A stretch of 23,267 nucleotides of DNA from CBDTTW01 sp965363675 (lineage in GTDB: Bacteria; Bacteroidota; Rhodothermia; Rhodothermales; DASSAV01): assembly GCA_965363675.1 (NCBI GenBank), contig CBDTTW010000027.1:1-23267 (forward strand). The letters run 5' to 3'. The stretch's first letter is position 1, and each line of letters starts with the position of its first letter. The translations under genes were made by a program, and so were the position numbers. This document shows, in pieces, positions 1 through 8,867 of the stretch. The notes beneath the pieces are model-generated. The model was not told the DNA's origin and searched no databases. It was given only the letters and a program-made list of their open reading frames with translations.

Positions 1-1
1 G

Positions 2-163
2 CTGCGCGTGCCCCGCCTGGTTGGGCTAAGCGCGGGCGAAGCGGTAAGCTGGCTCATGGCGGCCCGCCTCGATGTGGAAGTACACGGGGGGGGCAGGGTG
101 GCTGCGCAGGAGCCCGCCGCCGGCGCCCGCCCCGGCAGCCGCGTGACGCTATGGTGCGAATGA
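2..163 (+). CDS. ftsI: Septal penicillin-binding protein (FtsI/PBP2 type), C-terminal PASTA end, partial
   Basis: The 5' end lies outside the window; 53 codons remain before a TGA stop. The visible residues form one PASTA repeat: a VPxLVGLSAGEA start, a helix, a short beta strand, and an AQEPAAGARPGSRVTL ending. PASTA repeats end many class B penicillin-binding proteins, the transpeptidases that cross-link septal peptidoglycan, and sit in the periplasm. No catalytic domain is visible, so FtsI identity rests on position: directly upstream of murE in a dcw cluster, where ftsI normally lies. A run of eight G bases (86-93) lies within the repeat. The frame as read stays PASTA-like on both sides of it, so the gene looks intact here. 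A PASTA-containing kinase is an alternative but is not expected in this position. Confidence 0.75.
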   Translation: MRVPRLVGLSAGEAVSWLMAARLDVEVHGGGRVAAQEPAAGARPGSRVTLWCE

Positions 164-229
164 GCGCCCCGCCCCCTGCGACGGCCGGAAACACCGGCTG
201 CGCCTCCACCGCTCTGACCGGTGTGCGCC

Positions 230-1711
230 ATGCGCCTCGATGAAGCTCTGGAACGGCTCCGCACGGCCGGCCTGGCGCCGCACGTCGCCGGGCGCTTCGA
301 CGCGCGGCCGGTGACCGGCGTCACGGCCGACAGCCGCCGCATCAGGCCGGGCGGGCTGTTCGTCGCGGTGCGGGGCGCCTGCTCGGACGGGCATGCGTAC
401 ATCGAACAGGCGGTGGAAAGCGGCGCCCTCGGGGTGGTGTGCGAGGCCCTGCCCGAACTTCGGCGGCCCGGCGTGGCCTATGCGCAGGTACGCCAAGCGC
501 GGACGGCGCTGGCGGAACTGGCCGCCGCCTACCACGGCGACCCGTCGGCGCGCCTGGCCCTTGTCGGCATTACGGGCACCAACGGCAAAACCACCGTCGC
601 GTTTCTGCTGCGCCACGCCCTCGGCGCGCTCGGCTGGAAAACGGGCCTCGTCGGCACGGTGCACATCGACCTGGGCGGCGGCGCGCCCGCCGAGTCCACA
701 CACACCACCCCCGACGCGCTCGCGCTGAACGCGATGCTGGCGCAAATGGTCGAGGCGGGCTGCCGCGCCTGCGCCCTCGAAGTGTCGTCGCACGCGCTCG
801 ACCAGGGCCGGGTGCACGGCCTCCGGTTTGCCGTGGGCGTCTTTACGAACCTGACGCAGGACCACCTGGACTACCACGCCGATTTCGACGCCTACCGGCA
901 GGCCAAGCAAAAGCTCTTCGAGATGCTGCCGCCCGAGGCCGCCGCCGTCTACAACGCCGACGATGCCGCCGGAGCCGCCTTCGCCGGGGCGACGCGCGCG
1001 CGCGGCATCGGCTACGGCGCCGGCCCCGGCGCCGACGTACGCCTCGAAGTGCTCGCCGACGACCTGGCCGGTTTGCGGCTGCGCCTCGACGGGCGGGAGC
1101 GCCGGTTCCGGCTGGTGGGCGGGTTCAACGCCTACAACCTGGCCGCCGCCTACGCCGCCCTCCGGGCGCTGGGCTTCGGCGCCGAGGCGGCGCTGGACGC
1201 CCTCGCCGAGGCGCCGCCGCCGCCCGGCCGCTTCGAGCAGCACGTGTTCGCCGACGGCACGGCCGCCGTCATCGACTACGCCCACACCCCCGACGCCTTG
1301 CACAACGTGCTGGCGACGCTGGCCCACGCCCGCCCCGCCGGGGCGCGCCTCTGGTGCGTCTTCGGCTGCGGCGGCGACCGCGACGCCGGCAAGCGCCCGC
1401 TCATGGGGCAGGCCGCCGAGGCCCTGGCCGATGTCGTCGTCGTGACGAGCGACAACCCGCGCCGCGAGGCCCCCGAAGCCATCATGGCCGACATTCGGAA
1501 GGGCATGCGGCGCCCCGAAGCCGCCCATTGGATTCCGGACCGTCGCGAGGCCATCGCCTACGCCGCCGCCCACGCCGCCCCCGGCGACGTGGTGCTCGTG
1601 GCGGGCAAAGGCCACGAGCGCTATCAGGTGATCGGCGAAACGCGCCACACTTTTGACGACCACGAAGAAGTAAGGAGGTTTTTCGAGCAGCGACGCCCGG
1701 CCCTGGCCTGA
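230..1711 (+). CDS. murE: UDP-MurNAc-L-Ala-D-Glu:meso-diaminopimelate ligase MurE
   Basis: Adds the third stem-peptide residue to UDP-MurNAc-dipeptide in the cytoplasm, using ATP. The ATP-binding loop GITGTNGKTT lies near residues 114-123, counted from the ATG at 230. The central Mur ligase domain includes the EVSSHALDQGR and TNLTQDHLDYH segments. The C-terminal domain has FGCGGDRDAGKRPLMG and the DNPR motif, which in characterised MurE enzymes selects meso-diaminopimelate over lysine. Length (493 aa) is normal. A GTG three codons upstream (221) could also start the protein; neither has a clear Shine-Dalgarno sequence, and I prefer the ATG. The 66-base gap after the PBP gene has a small hairpin (GCCGG/CCGGC, 184-198) without a T tract. 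No murF follows, as in other Bacteroidota clusters. Confidence 0.96.
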   Translation: MRLDEALERLRTAGLAPHVAGRFDARPVTGVTADSRRIRPGGLFVAVRGACSDGHAYIEQAVESGALGVVCEALPELRRPGVAYAQVRQARTALAELAAAYHGDPSARLALVGITGTNGKTTVAFLLRHALGALGWKTGLVGTVHIDLGGGAPAESTHTTPDALALNAMLAQMVEAGCRACALEVSSHALDQGRVHGLRFAVGVFTNLTQDHLDYHADFDAYRQAKQKLFEMLPPEAAAVYNADDAAGAAFAGATRARGIGYGAGPGADVRLEVLADDLAGLRLRLDGRERRFRLVGGFNAYNLAAAYAALRALGFGAEAALDALAEAPPPPGRFEQHVFADGTAAVIDYAHTPDALHNVLATLAHARPAGARLWCVFGCGGDRDAGKRPLMGQAAEALADVVVVTSDNPRREAPEAIMADIRKGMRRPEAAHWIPDRREAIAYAAAHAAPGDVVLVAGKGHERYQVIGETRHTFDDHEEVRRFFEQRRPALA

Positions 1712-1739
1712 GGCGCCGCCGCTTTACCACCATACCCTC

Positions 1740-2897
1740 ATGCTCTACTACCTCATTAGCTGGCTGGAGGAGACCTACCAACCGGTCGGCTTCCAGATCA
1801 TCCGGTTCATCACAGTGCGGGCTTCGCTCTCGGCCATCACGGCGCTCATCATCGCGCTGTTCGCCGGGCGGAGCATCATCAACTGGCTGAGCCGCAAGCA
1901 GATGGGCGAGCGCGTGCGCGAAGGGCAGGCGGCGGGCGTCGTGAGCCACTCGCACAAGGCGGGCACCCCGACCATGGGCGGGCTCATCATCCTGCTGGCG
2001 ATCCTCGCCTCGACGCTTTTGTGGGGGGCCATCGCCGAGGTGTACGTGTGGCTGATCATGCTGGCGACGGCGTGGATGGGGACCGTGGGCTTTGCAGACG
2101 ACTACATCAAGACGATCAAAAAGAACAAGGACGGCGTTCCGCCGCGCGTCAAGCTGCTGGCGCAGTTCGGCATCGGGCTCATCGTGGGCGGCATCCTGTA
2201 CTTCCACCCGCACTTCGAGGGGTACAACACGCTCACGTCGCTGCCGTTCGTGGCCAACGGCCGCTTCGACTACTACTTCTTCCGCGAGTGGGCGCCGGGC
2301 GTCGATCTGGGGTGGCTGCTCTACATCCCGTTCGCCGTTTTCATCATGACGGCCGTCTCGAACGCGGTGAACCTGACCGACGGCCTCGACGGGCTGACCG
2401 CCGGGGTCACGGCGTTCGTGTCGCTGGGGCTGCTGGCGCTCAGCTACATCTCGGGGAATGCCCGCTGGTCGGCTTTCCTGAACGAGATGTATTTGCCGGG
2501 CGCAGGCGAGCTGACCATCTTCATCGCGGCCGTGACGGCGGCGTGCTTCGGCTTCCTGTGGTTCAACGGGTACCCGGCCACCGTCTTCATGGGCGACACC
2601 GGCTCGCTGGCCCTGGGCTCGGCCATCGGGGCGGCCACGCTCATGATCCGCAAGGAGCTGCTGCTGCCGCTGCTGTGCGCCATTTTCTTCGTCGAGGCGC
2701 TCTCGGTCATCCTCCAGACGGTGTACTTCAAGTACACCCGGCGCCGGACCGGGGTGGGAAAACGCATTTTCCTCATGGCGCCGCTGCATCACCATTTCGA
2801 AGCGCGAGGCACGCACGAGGCCAAGATCGTCACGCGCTTCTGGATCATCACCGCCGTCACCGTCATCGCCTCGATGATGGTGCTGCGCCTGCGTTAG
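1740..2897 (+). CDS. mraY: Phospho-MurNAc-pentapeptide transferase MraY
   Basis: Integral membrane enzyme that transfers phospho-MurNAc-pentapeptide to undecaprenyl phosphate, making lipid I. The 385-residue protein has about ten hydrophobic segments, as expected. Diagnostic motifs are present: the FADDY aspartate pair (D120, D121), NLTDGLDG (211-218), FMGDTGSLALG with D286, and the triple histidine APLHHHFE (350-352) on the cytoplasmic loop. It starts 28 bases after murE and ends 6 bases before murD, so it is almost certainly co-transcribed with both. The N-terminal extension with YYLISWLEE and a second membrane helix is typical of MraY. Confidence 0.97.
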   Translation: MLYYLISWLEETYQPVGFQIIRFITVRASLSAITALIIALFAGRSIINWLSRKQMGERVREGQAAGVVSHSHKAGTPTMGGLIILLAILASTLLWGAIAEVYVWLIMLATAWMGTVGFADDYIKTIKKNKDGVPPRVKLLAQFGIGLIVGGILYFHPHFEGYNTLTSLPFVANGRFDYYFFREWAPGVDLGWLLYIPFAVFIMTAVSNAVNLTDGLDGLTAGVTAFVSLGLLALSYISGNARWSAFLNEMYLPGAGELTIFIAAVTAACFGFLWFNGYPATVFMGDTGSLALGSAIGAATLMIRKELLLPLLCAIFFVEALSVILQTVYFKYTRRRTGVGKRIFLMAPLHHHFEARGTHEAKIVTRFWIITAVTVIASMMVLRLR

Positions 2898-2903
2898 CGC
2901 CCT

Positions 2904-4301
2904 ATGATGCCGCACACCGAACAGACACGAGCAGAGGCCGTCGCCGGGAGGCGCGTGACCGTCGTCGGCGCCGCGCGCAGCGGGCTGGCGGCGGCGCGGC
3001 TGCTCTCGGAGGCGGGCGCGCAGGTGTTCCTGACGGACGCCGGGGCCGTCTCGGCCGAAGCCGCCGAAGCGCTCGGCCGCATGGGCGTGCCCTACGAGGC
3101 GGGCGGGCACACGCCGCGCGCGCAGGCGGCCGACTTCTTCGTGGTCAGCCCCGGCGTGCCGACGCAGGCGCCGCTCGTGCAGGCCGCCCTTGCCGCCGGG
3201 GCGCCGGTGTACTCCGAGATCGAGGCGGCCTCGTGGTTCTGCGCGGCCCCTATCGTGGCGATCACCGGCTCGAACGGCAAAACGACGACGACGAGCCTCA
3301 TCGCGCATCTCTTCGCCGGCGCCGGGCGCCCGACGACGACGGCGGGCAACATCGGCTACGCGTTTTCGGACGCCGTGCGGCAGGCGCCGCCCGAGGGCGT
3401 CGTCGTGCTGGAGGTGTCGAGCTTCCAGCTCGACTTCATCGACGCGTTCCGCCCGGCCGTCTCGGTGCTGCTCAACGTGACGCCCGACCACCTCGACCGC
3501 TACGAGCACGACTTCGAGCGCTACGCCCGCAGCAAGGCGCGCATCTTCGAGAACCAGCGCCCCGGCGACGCCCTGGTGTACAACCTCGACGACGCCGTTG
3601 CGCGGCGGCTCGTGGAGACGGCCCCCGAGGGTCCCCGGCGGCTGGGCTTCAGCCAGGCCGAGGAGCCTGCCGAAGGCGCGTTCGTGCGGGCCGGGCTGCT
3701 GGTCGTCCGGCTGGAAGGCCGCGAGGAGGAGATCCTAGAGGTGGGGGCCCTGGCGCTGCGCGGGCGGCACAACCTGTACAACGCCCTTGCGGCGGCCCTC
3801 GCGGCGCGCGCCTCGGGCGTGGACGCGGAAACCCTCCGCGAGCGCCTGGCGCATTTCGAAGGGCCGGCGCACCGCCTGGAGTTCGTGCGCGAGCTGGACG
3901 GAGTGCGCTACTACAACGATTCCAAGGCGACGAACGTCGATGCCGTCTGGTACGCGCTCGAAAGCTTCCGCGAGCCCGTTGTGCTGATTGCGGGCGGGCG
4001 CGACAAGGGCAACGACTACGCGCCGCTGCGGCCCCTGCTTCAGGCGAAGGGGCGCGGCCTGGTGGCCCTCGGCGAGAGCGCCGAGAAGGTGCTGGCGCAG
4101 CTAGGCGACGCCAGCCCCGCCTGCGCGCGCGCCGGGTCGATGGAGGAAGCCGTACGGGCGGCGCGCCTGCTGGCCCGTCCGGGCGATGTGGTGCTGCTGA
4201 GCCCGGCCTGCGCTTCGTTCGACATGTTCAAGAACTACGAGGACCGGGGCGACACGTTCAAGCGCGTGCTTGCCGGTCTGGAGGGCGCCGAAACCCTATG
4301 A
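2904..4301 (+). CDS. murD: UDP-N-acetylmuramoylalanine--D-glutamate ligase MurD
   Basis: Cytoplasmic ligase that adds D-glutamate to UDP-MurNAc-L-Ala. It has an N-terminal Rossmann-like domain (VTVVGAARSGLAAARLL, about residues 18-34). The ATP loop AITGSNGKTTTTS follows at 119-131, then LEVSSFQLD and NVTPDHLDRY in the central domain. The C-terminal domain has YNDSKATN, AGGRDKGNDY and LSPACASFDMFKNYEDRGD, all standard for MurD. Length (465 aa) is normal. A second ATG immediately follows the first (2907). The stop codon overlaps the ftsW start in the four bases ATGA, which suggests translational coupling. Confidence 0.96.
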   Translation: MMPHTEQTRAEAVAGRRVTVVGAARSGLAAARLLSEAGAQVFLTDAGAVSAEAAEALGRMGVPYEAGGHTPRAQAADFFVVSPGVPTQAPLVQAALAAGAPVYSEIEAASWFCAAPIVAITGSNGKTTTTSLIAHLFAGAGRPTTTAGNIGYAFSDAVRQAPPEGVVVLEVSSFQLDFIDAFRPAVSVLLNVTPDHLDRYEHDFERYARSKARIFENQRPGDALVYNLDDAVARRLVETAPEGPRRLGFSQAEEPAEGAFVRAGLLVVRLEGREEEILEVGALALRGRHNLYNALAAALAARASGVDAETLRERLAHFEGPAHRLEFVRELDGVRYYNDSKATNVDAVWYALESFREPVVLIAGGRDKGNDYAPLRPLLQAKGRGLVALGESAEKVLAQLGDASPACARAGSMEEAVRAARLLARPGDVVLLSPACASFDMFKNYEDRGDTFKRVLAGLEGAETL

Positions 4302-5491
4302 ACAGCGCCGCGACATCTCCCCCCCAGGCCCCGGCCCTGCGCGGCGGCCCGATCGATCAGCAGATCCCGGTCGTGGTGCTGCTGCTCTCGGGCTTCGGCG
4401 TGGTGGCGGTCTACAGCGCCATCACGTTCCTGGCGCAGACGCGCGTAGGCGGCGGCGCCGAGCCGTTCCTGCTGAAGCACCTGATGCGCCTGGCCCTGGC
4501 CTTCGCCGCCATGCTGGCCTTCAGCCGGATCGACTACCACCGGCTCGTGCGGCATGCACGGTGGGCGCTGCTGGCCTCTATCGGGCTGCTGATCCTGGTG
4601 CATCTGCTCGGCATGGCCGTCGGGGGGGCCTCGCGGTGGCTGCGCCTCGGCCCGATCACGTTCCAGCCGTCCGACTTCGCCCGGGTCTCGCTGATGCTGT
4701 ACGTGGCCGGGCTGCTCGTCAAGAAGCAGGCGTACATCGAGCAGTTTTCACGGGCGTTTGCGCCGCTCCTGTTCTGGACCGGCCTGACGGTGCTGTGCAT
4801 CGGCATCGAGAACCTTTCGACGGCCGCCCTGGTGCTCACGGCGACGTGCATCATGCTGTTCGTGGGGCGGGTGCGTGTGCTGCATCTGGCCGCCGTGGGG
4901 GCCGTGGGCGCCGTGCTGGTCTACGCGTTCCTGCTGACCTCGCCGGGGCGGGCCGCGCGCGTCGAGTCGTACGTGGGCATGAAGCTGTTCCCGAATACCG
5001 AGGCCGCGCACGTGCTGAGCGCGCAGGGCGAGGGCTACCAGGCGCAGCAGGCGCAGATCGCCATTGCGCTCGGCGGCATCACGGGGGTCGGCCCCGGCAA
5101 AAGCGTGCAGCGCGACTTCCTGCCGGCGCCCTACAACGACTTCATCTACGCCATCATCGCCGAGGAGTACGGGCTGCTCGGGTCGATGAGCCTCTTGGGC
5201 TGCCTGGCCCTCCTCATGGCGCGCGGCTTTCTGCGCATCGCGCGGCGCGCGCCGGACCTGCTCGGGTTCTTCCTCGCGGTCGGCTACACGACGATGATCG
5301 TGCTTTACGGCTTTATCCACGCGGGCGTCTCGTGCGGGCTGCTGCCCGTGACGGGGTTGCCGATGCCGTTCGTCTCGTACGGCGGCACGTCGCTGGTGGC
5401 GACCGGCGTGGTGGTGGGCATCCTGCTGAACATCTCGCGGCAAGGGCGGCGCTCCGACGACCTGCCTGCGGCAGCGGAGGGCGCCTTATGA
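4298..5491 (+). CDS. ftsW: Lipid II polymerase / division protein FtsW (SEDS family)
   Basis: Polytopic membrane glycosyltransferase that polymerises lipid II with its partner septal PBP at the division site. The 397-residue protein has about ten membrane segments. SEDS signatures are present: GASRWL (110-115), QPSDFARVSL (123-132; QPSE is the more usual form), GPGKSVQRDFLP, YNDFIYAIIAEEYG with the conserved aspartate D281, and LPVTGLPMPFVSYGGTS (349-365). The start is fixed by the ATGA overlap with murD. Placement between murD and murG in a dcw cluster makes FtsW rather than RodA likely. The stop again overlaps the murG start in ATGA. Confidence 0.95.
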   Translation: MNSAATSPPQAPALRGGPIDQQIPVVVLLLSGFGVVAVYSAITFLAQTRVGGGAEPFLLKHLMRLALAFAAMLAFSRIDYHRLVRHARWALLASIGLLILVHLLGMAVGGASRWLRLGPITFQPSDFARVSLMLYVAGLLVKKQAYIEQFSRAFAPLLFWTGLTVLCIGIENLSTAALVLTATCIMLFVGRVRVLHLAAVGAVGAVLVYAFLLTSPGRAARVESYVGMKLFPNTEAAHVLSAQGEGYQAQQAQIAIALGGITGVGPGKSVQRDFLPAPYNDFIYAIIAEEYGLLGSMSLLGCLALLMARGFLRIARRAPDLLGFFLAVGYTTMIVLYGFIHAGVSCGLLPVTGLPMPFVSYGGTSLVATGVVVGILLNISRQGRRSDDLPAAAEGAL

Positions 5492-6618
5492 CGCGCCCCC
5501 CACGCATTCTGCTGGCCGGCGGCGGCACGGGCGGGCACGTATACCCGGCCATCGCCATTGCGGACGCCCTGCGCGCGGCGGCCCCCGAGGCGGCCATCGC
5601 CTTTGCCGGCACGCAGGACCGTATGGAATGGCAGGCCGTGCCGAAGGCGGGCTATGCCATCCACCCGATCACGGTCAGCGGCTTTCAGCGCGCCCTCTCG
5701 GCGCGCAACCTGACCTTCGGCTTCAAGCTGCTGCGCGGCTTCCAGCAGAGCTGGTCGCTCGTGGGCGCCTTCGACCCCGATGTGGTCGTCGGGACGGGGG
5801 GCTACGTCTCGGGGCCGGTGCTGGCGGCGGCGAGCCTGCGGGGGCGGCCCATCGTGATCCAGGAGCAGAACGCCTATGCCGGCGCGACGAACCGGCTGCT
5901 GGCGCGCCGCGCCGCCTCGATCCACATCGCCTTCCCGGAGGCGGCGCCGTACTTCCCGCCGGGCAAGTGCGTGCTCAGCGGCAACCCGACGCGCAAGGAG
6001 CTGGCCGAGGCCGACCGCGCCGTGGCCCGCGCGCACTTCGGCATCCCCGAGGCCGACGAGATGCTGGTGGTGTTCGGAGGTTCGCTCGGGTCGGCGGCCA
6101 TCAACGCCGCCCTCGAGCAAAACCTGGAGGCGCTGCTGGCGCGCCCGGCGCTGCACGTGCTCTGGCAGACCGGCGCGCGCTACTACGACGCCATTGCGGC
6201 GCGCCTGCCCGAGCGCCCGCGCCTGCGCATCCTGAAGTACGTGGACCGGATGGACCTGGCGTATGCCGCCGCCGACCTGGCGCTCAGCCGCGCCGGGGCC
6301 ATTACGTGCAGCGAGCTGATGGTCGCCGGCGCCCCGGCGGTGCTCGTGCCCTCGCCCAACGTCGTCGAGGACCACCAGACGAAAAACGCCCGCAGCATGG
6401 CCGCCGCGGGGGCGGCGCTGCTCACGCCCGAGCCGCAGCTTGCCGAGGCGCTGGCGCGCGAGGTGGCCGCCCTGCTGGACGATCCGCAGCGGCGCGCCCT
6501 CATGGCCGAAGCCGCCCGCCGCCTCGCGCGCCCGAGCGCCGCCGCCGACATCGCCGCCGCCGTGCTGCGCCTTGCCGGCTTCCCGACCGAAAACACCCTC
6601 ACGCCGAGCGCCGCATGA
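5488..6618 (+). CDS. murG: UDP-GlcNAc:lipid I GlcNAc transferase MurG
   Basis: Peripheral inner-membrane GT-B glycosyltransferase (family GT28) that converts lipid I to lipid II. The N-terminal glycine-rich loop GGGTGGHVYPA (11-21) is the lipid-diphosphate site. GTGGYVSGP, IQEQNAYAGATN, GGSLGSAAIN (about 197-206), LSRAGAITCSEL (about 266-277) and VPSPNVVEDHQTKNA complete the family signature, including the donor-binding half. Length 376 aa is normal. A good ribosome site, GGAGG at 5476-5480, lies seven bases before the ATG and inside the end of ftsW. The C-terminal TGA overlaps the murC ATG. Confidence 0.96.
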   Translation: MTRPPRILLAGGGTGGHVYPAIAIADALRAAAPEAAIAFAGTQDRMEWQAVPKAGYAIHPITVSGFQRALSARNLTFGFKLLRGFQQSWSLVGAFDPDVVVGTGGYVSGPVLAAASLRGRPIVIQEQNAYAGATNRLLARRAASIHIAFPEAAPYFPPGKCVLSGNPTRKELAEADRAVARAHFGIPEADEMLVVFGGSLGSAAINAALEQNLEALLARPALHVLWQTGARYYDAIAARLPERPRLRILKYVDRMDLAYAAADLALSRAGAITCSELMVAGAPAVLVPSPNVVEDHQTKNARSMAAAGAALLTPEPQLAEALAREVAALLDDPQRRALMAEAARRLARPSAAADIAAAVLRLAGFPTENTLTPSAA

Positions 6619-8015
6619 ACGCACGCCGCAGACAACCTATGCTGGGCCGCATCCGCAAGATCCACATGGTCGGGATCGGCGGCATCGGCATGAGCGGCAT
6701 CGCCGAAGTGCTGCTCAACAGCGGCTTTCAGGTCAAGGGGTCCGACATGCGCCGCAGCGACGTGACGGACCGGCTCGAAACGCTCGGCGCCGTCGTCTAC
6801 GAAGGCCATGCCGCCGAGCACGTCGGCGACGCCGACGTGGTGGTGTACTCGTCGGCGGTGAAGCCGGCGCTCAACCCCGAGACGGCCGAGGCCGACCGCC
6901 GCCACATCCCGCTCATCCCGCGCGCCGTGATGCTCGGCGAGCTGATGCGCGTCAAGTACGGCATCGGCATCGCCGGGACGCACGGCAAGACGACCACCAC
7001 CTCGATGGCGGGCCTCGTCGTGACGCACGGCGGCTTCGACCCGACGATCATCGTGGGCGGCAAGGTCACCGTGTTCGGCTCGAACGCCGTCGTCGGCGAG
7101 GGCGACGTGATCGTGATCGAGGCCGACGAGTACGACCGCACGTTCCTGCGCCTGACGCCCTCGCTGGCCGTCATCACGAACATCGAGGCCGACCACCTCG
7201 ACACCTACCGCGACATCGACGACATCAAGGCCGCTTTCGTGCAGTACGCCAACGCCGTCCCGTTCTTCGGGGCCGCCGTGCTGTGCCTCGACGACCCGAA
7301 CGTGCAGGAGATCGTGACGCAGGTCAACCGCCGGGTGGTCACCTACGGCACCTCGCGGCAGGCCGACATCCGGGCCGAGAACGTCGAGCAGGAGGGCCTG
7401 GAGACGCGCTTCCAGGTGGTCAAGGGCAAGGAGCACCTCGGCGCGCTCTCGATCCAGCTTCCGGGCATCCACAACGTGCGCAACGCGCTGGCCGCCGTGG
7501 CCGTGGGGCTGGAGCTGGAGATCGAGTTCAGCCGCATCGCCGAGGCGCTGGGCAAGTTCTCGGGGGTGCAGCGGCGCTTCCAGCGGCTGGGCGAGGCGCG
7601 CGGCGTGCTCGTCATCGACGACTACGCGCACCATCCGACCGAGGTGGCGGCCACGCTCGCCGCCGCCAGCGAGGGTTTCCCCGAGCGCCGCGTGGTGGCG
7701 GTGTTTCAGCCGCACCTGTACTCGCGCACCCGCGACTTTCAGGTGGAGTTCGCGCGCGCCTTCTTCAACGCCGATGTGCTGGTGCTGACCGACGTATACG
7801 GCGCCCGCGAAGAGCCGCTGCCGGGCGTGGACGGGCGGCTGCTGGCCGACCTGGCGCAGCGCTACGGCCACCGCGAGGTGCACTACGTGGCCGACAAGGA
7901 AAACCTGCCGATGTACCTGGCGCGCCTGCTCGCCGAGGGCGACATCGTCATTACGATGGGCGCCGGGGACGTGTGGCGCTACGGACACAAGCTGCTCGCC
8001 GAACTGCAAGCCTGA
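6615..8015 (+). CDS. murC: UDP-N-acetylmuramate--L-alanine ligase MurC
   Basis: Cytoplasmic ligase that adds the first amino acid, L-Ala, to UDP-MurNAc. Recognised by the dinucleotide-type loop MVGIGGIGMSGIAEVL (about 18-33), the ATP loop GIAGTHGKTTTTS (118-130), EADEYDRTFL, TNIEADHLDTY, DDYAHHPTEV and FQPHLYSRTRDF. Length from the ATGA-overlap start is 466 aa. A second in-frame ATG at 6639 (MLGRIRKIHMVG) lies closer to the conserved domain and could be the true start. I chose 6615 because it repeats the coupling seen at the two preceding junctions. It follows murG, which is usual; ddl and murB, sometimes found next, are absent. Confidence 0.96.
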   Translation: MNARRRQPMLGRIRKIHMVGIGGIGMSGIAEVLLNSGFQVKGSDMRRSDVTDRLETLGAVVYEGHAAEHVGDADVVVYSSAVKPALNPETAEADRRHIPLIPRAVMLGELMRVKYGIGIAGTHGKTTTTSMAGLVVTHGGFDPTIIVGGKVTVFGSNAVVGEGDVIVIEADEYDRTFLRLTPSLAVITNIEADHLDTYRDIDDIKAAFVQYANAVPFFGAAVLCLDDPNVQEIVTQVNRRVVTYGTSRQADIRAENVEQEGLETRFQVVKGKEHLGALSIQLPGIHNVRNALAAVAVGLELEIEFSRIAEALGKFSGVQRRFQRLGEARGVLVIDDYAHHPTEVAATLAAASEGFPERRVVAVFQPHLYSRTRDFQVEFARAFFNADVLVLTDVYGAREEPLPGVDGRLLADLAQRYGHREVHYVADKENLPMYLARLLAEGDIVITMGAGDVWRYGHKLLAELQA

Positions 8016-8027
8016 ACCCTGCCGACG

Positions 8028-8867
8028 ATGCCTGCAAAACCCAACAATCCTGCCCCGCGCCGCAAGCAGCCCCGCACGCCGGCCGCCGCTCGGGGCGAGC
8101 GCGTGCTCGTCGGGGCCGCCGTGCTGGCGCTTGCGGCGGCCGTGGCGGTGTGGCTCGTGCAGGTGCATCTGCCGATCCGCCGGGTCGAGGTCGTCGGGGC
8201 GGAACAGGTTTCGCGGGCCGAGGTGCTGGCCGCCGCGCGCGTCGATACGGCCCTGGCGCTCTACAGCGTAGACAAGGCCGTGCTGGAAGACCGCGTAGCC
8301 GGGCTGCCGTGGGTGCGCGAAGCGCGGTGCCAGCGCGTCCCCGACGGCACGCTGCGCATCCGCGTGTTCGAGCGGGCGCCGGTGCTGCTTGCGCTCGACG
8401 GGCGCGGCCGCCCCCGGGCCTACCTCGACGCCGAGGGCTACCGGATGCCGGTGCGGCCGGGCATGGCCTTCCGGACGCCGCTGCTGCGCGGGCTGAAGCT
8501 CCCGGCCGAGGGCCGCGCGCCGCTGGAGCATCCCGCCGTGCGCGATTTGCTGGCCGCCCTGGCGGCGGCTCCCGAGCCGACTCGGGCGCTGCTCTCCGAC
8601 TTCGAGCTGGACGGCCGCCACGGCCTGCGCCTGAACACGGTGCTCTACAACCCCCGGCGCGGCCTGCGCGTGCAGCTCGGGCATGGGGCCTACGCAGAAA
8701 AATTCGAGCGGCTGGCGGCCTTCTGGCATCAGGTGGTGCTGCCGCAGCCCGGCAAAGACTTTGGGCCGGTGGACCTGCGGTTCGACGGCCAGATCGTCAC
8801 CCAAGAAATCGCCATCAACCACGGAGCAGCAAACGATGGGAGCGCAAGTGAACTGGAACAGCCGTAA
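8028..8867 (+). CDS. ftsQ: Cell division protein FtsQ (DivIB family)
   Basis: Bitopic inner-membrane divisome protein that links early (FtsZ/FtsA) and late (FtsW/FtsI) components. The first ~23 residues are basic and proline-rich (cytoplasmic), followed by one membrane helix at about 25-45. A POTRA domain follows, beginning LPIRRVEVVGAEQVSRAEV and containing LYSVDKAVLEDRVAGLPWVREA and GTLRIRVFERAPVL. The rest is a beta-rich FtsQ domain. Length 279 aa. The ATG is 12 bases after murC. The last 32 bases overlap the start of ftsA in a different frame. The sequence is fast-evolving, as is usual for FtsQ, so the call uses position as well as topology. Confidence 0.9.
   Translation: MPAKPNNPAPRRKQPRTPAAARGERVLVGAAVLALAAAVAVWLVQVHLPIRRVEVVGAEQVSRAEVLAAARVDTALALYSVDKAVLEDRVAGLPWVREARCQRVPDGTLRIRVFERAPVLLALDGRGRPRAYLDAEGYRMPVRPGMAFRTPLLRGLKLPAEGRAPLEHPAVRDLLAALAAAPEPTRALLSDFELDGRHGLRLNTVLYNPRRGLRVQLGHGAYAEKFERLAAFWHQVVLPQPGKDFGPVDLRFDGQIVTQEIAINHGAANDGSASELEQP

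Noticed and set aside
1482..3509. A 675-codon minus-strand frame opposite murE, mraY and murD
   Set aside because: Same GC-driven shadow: rich in His, Arg, Asp and Glu, with no hydrophobic core pattern or motif.
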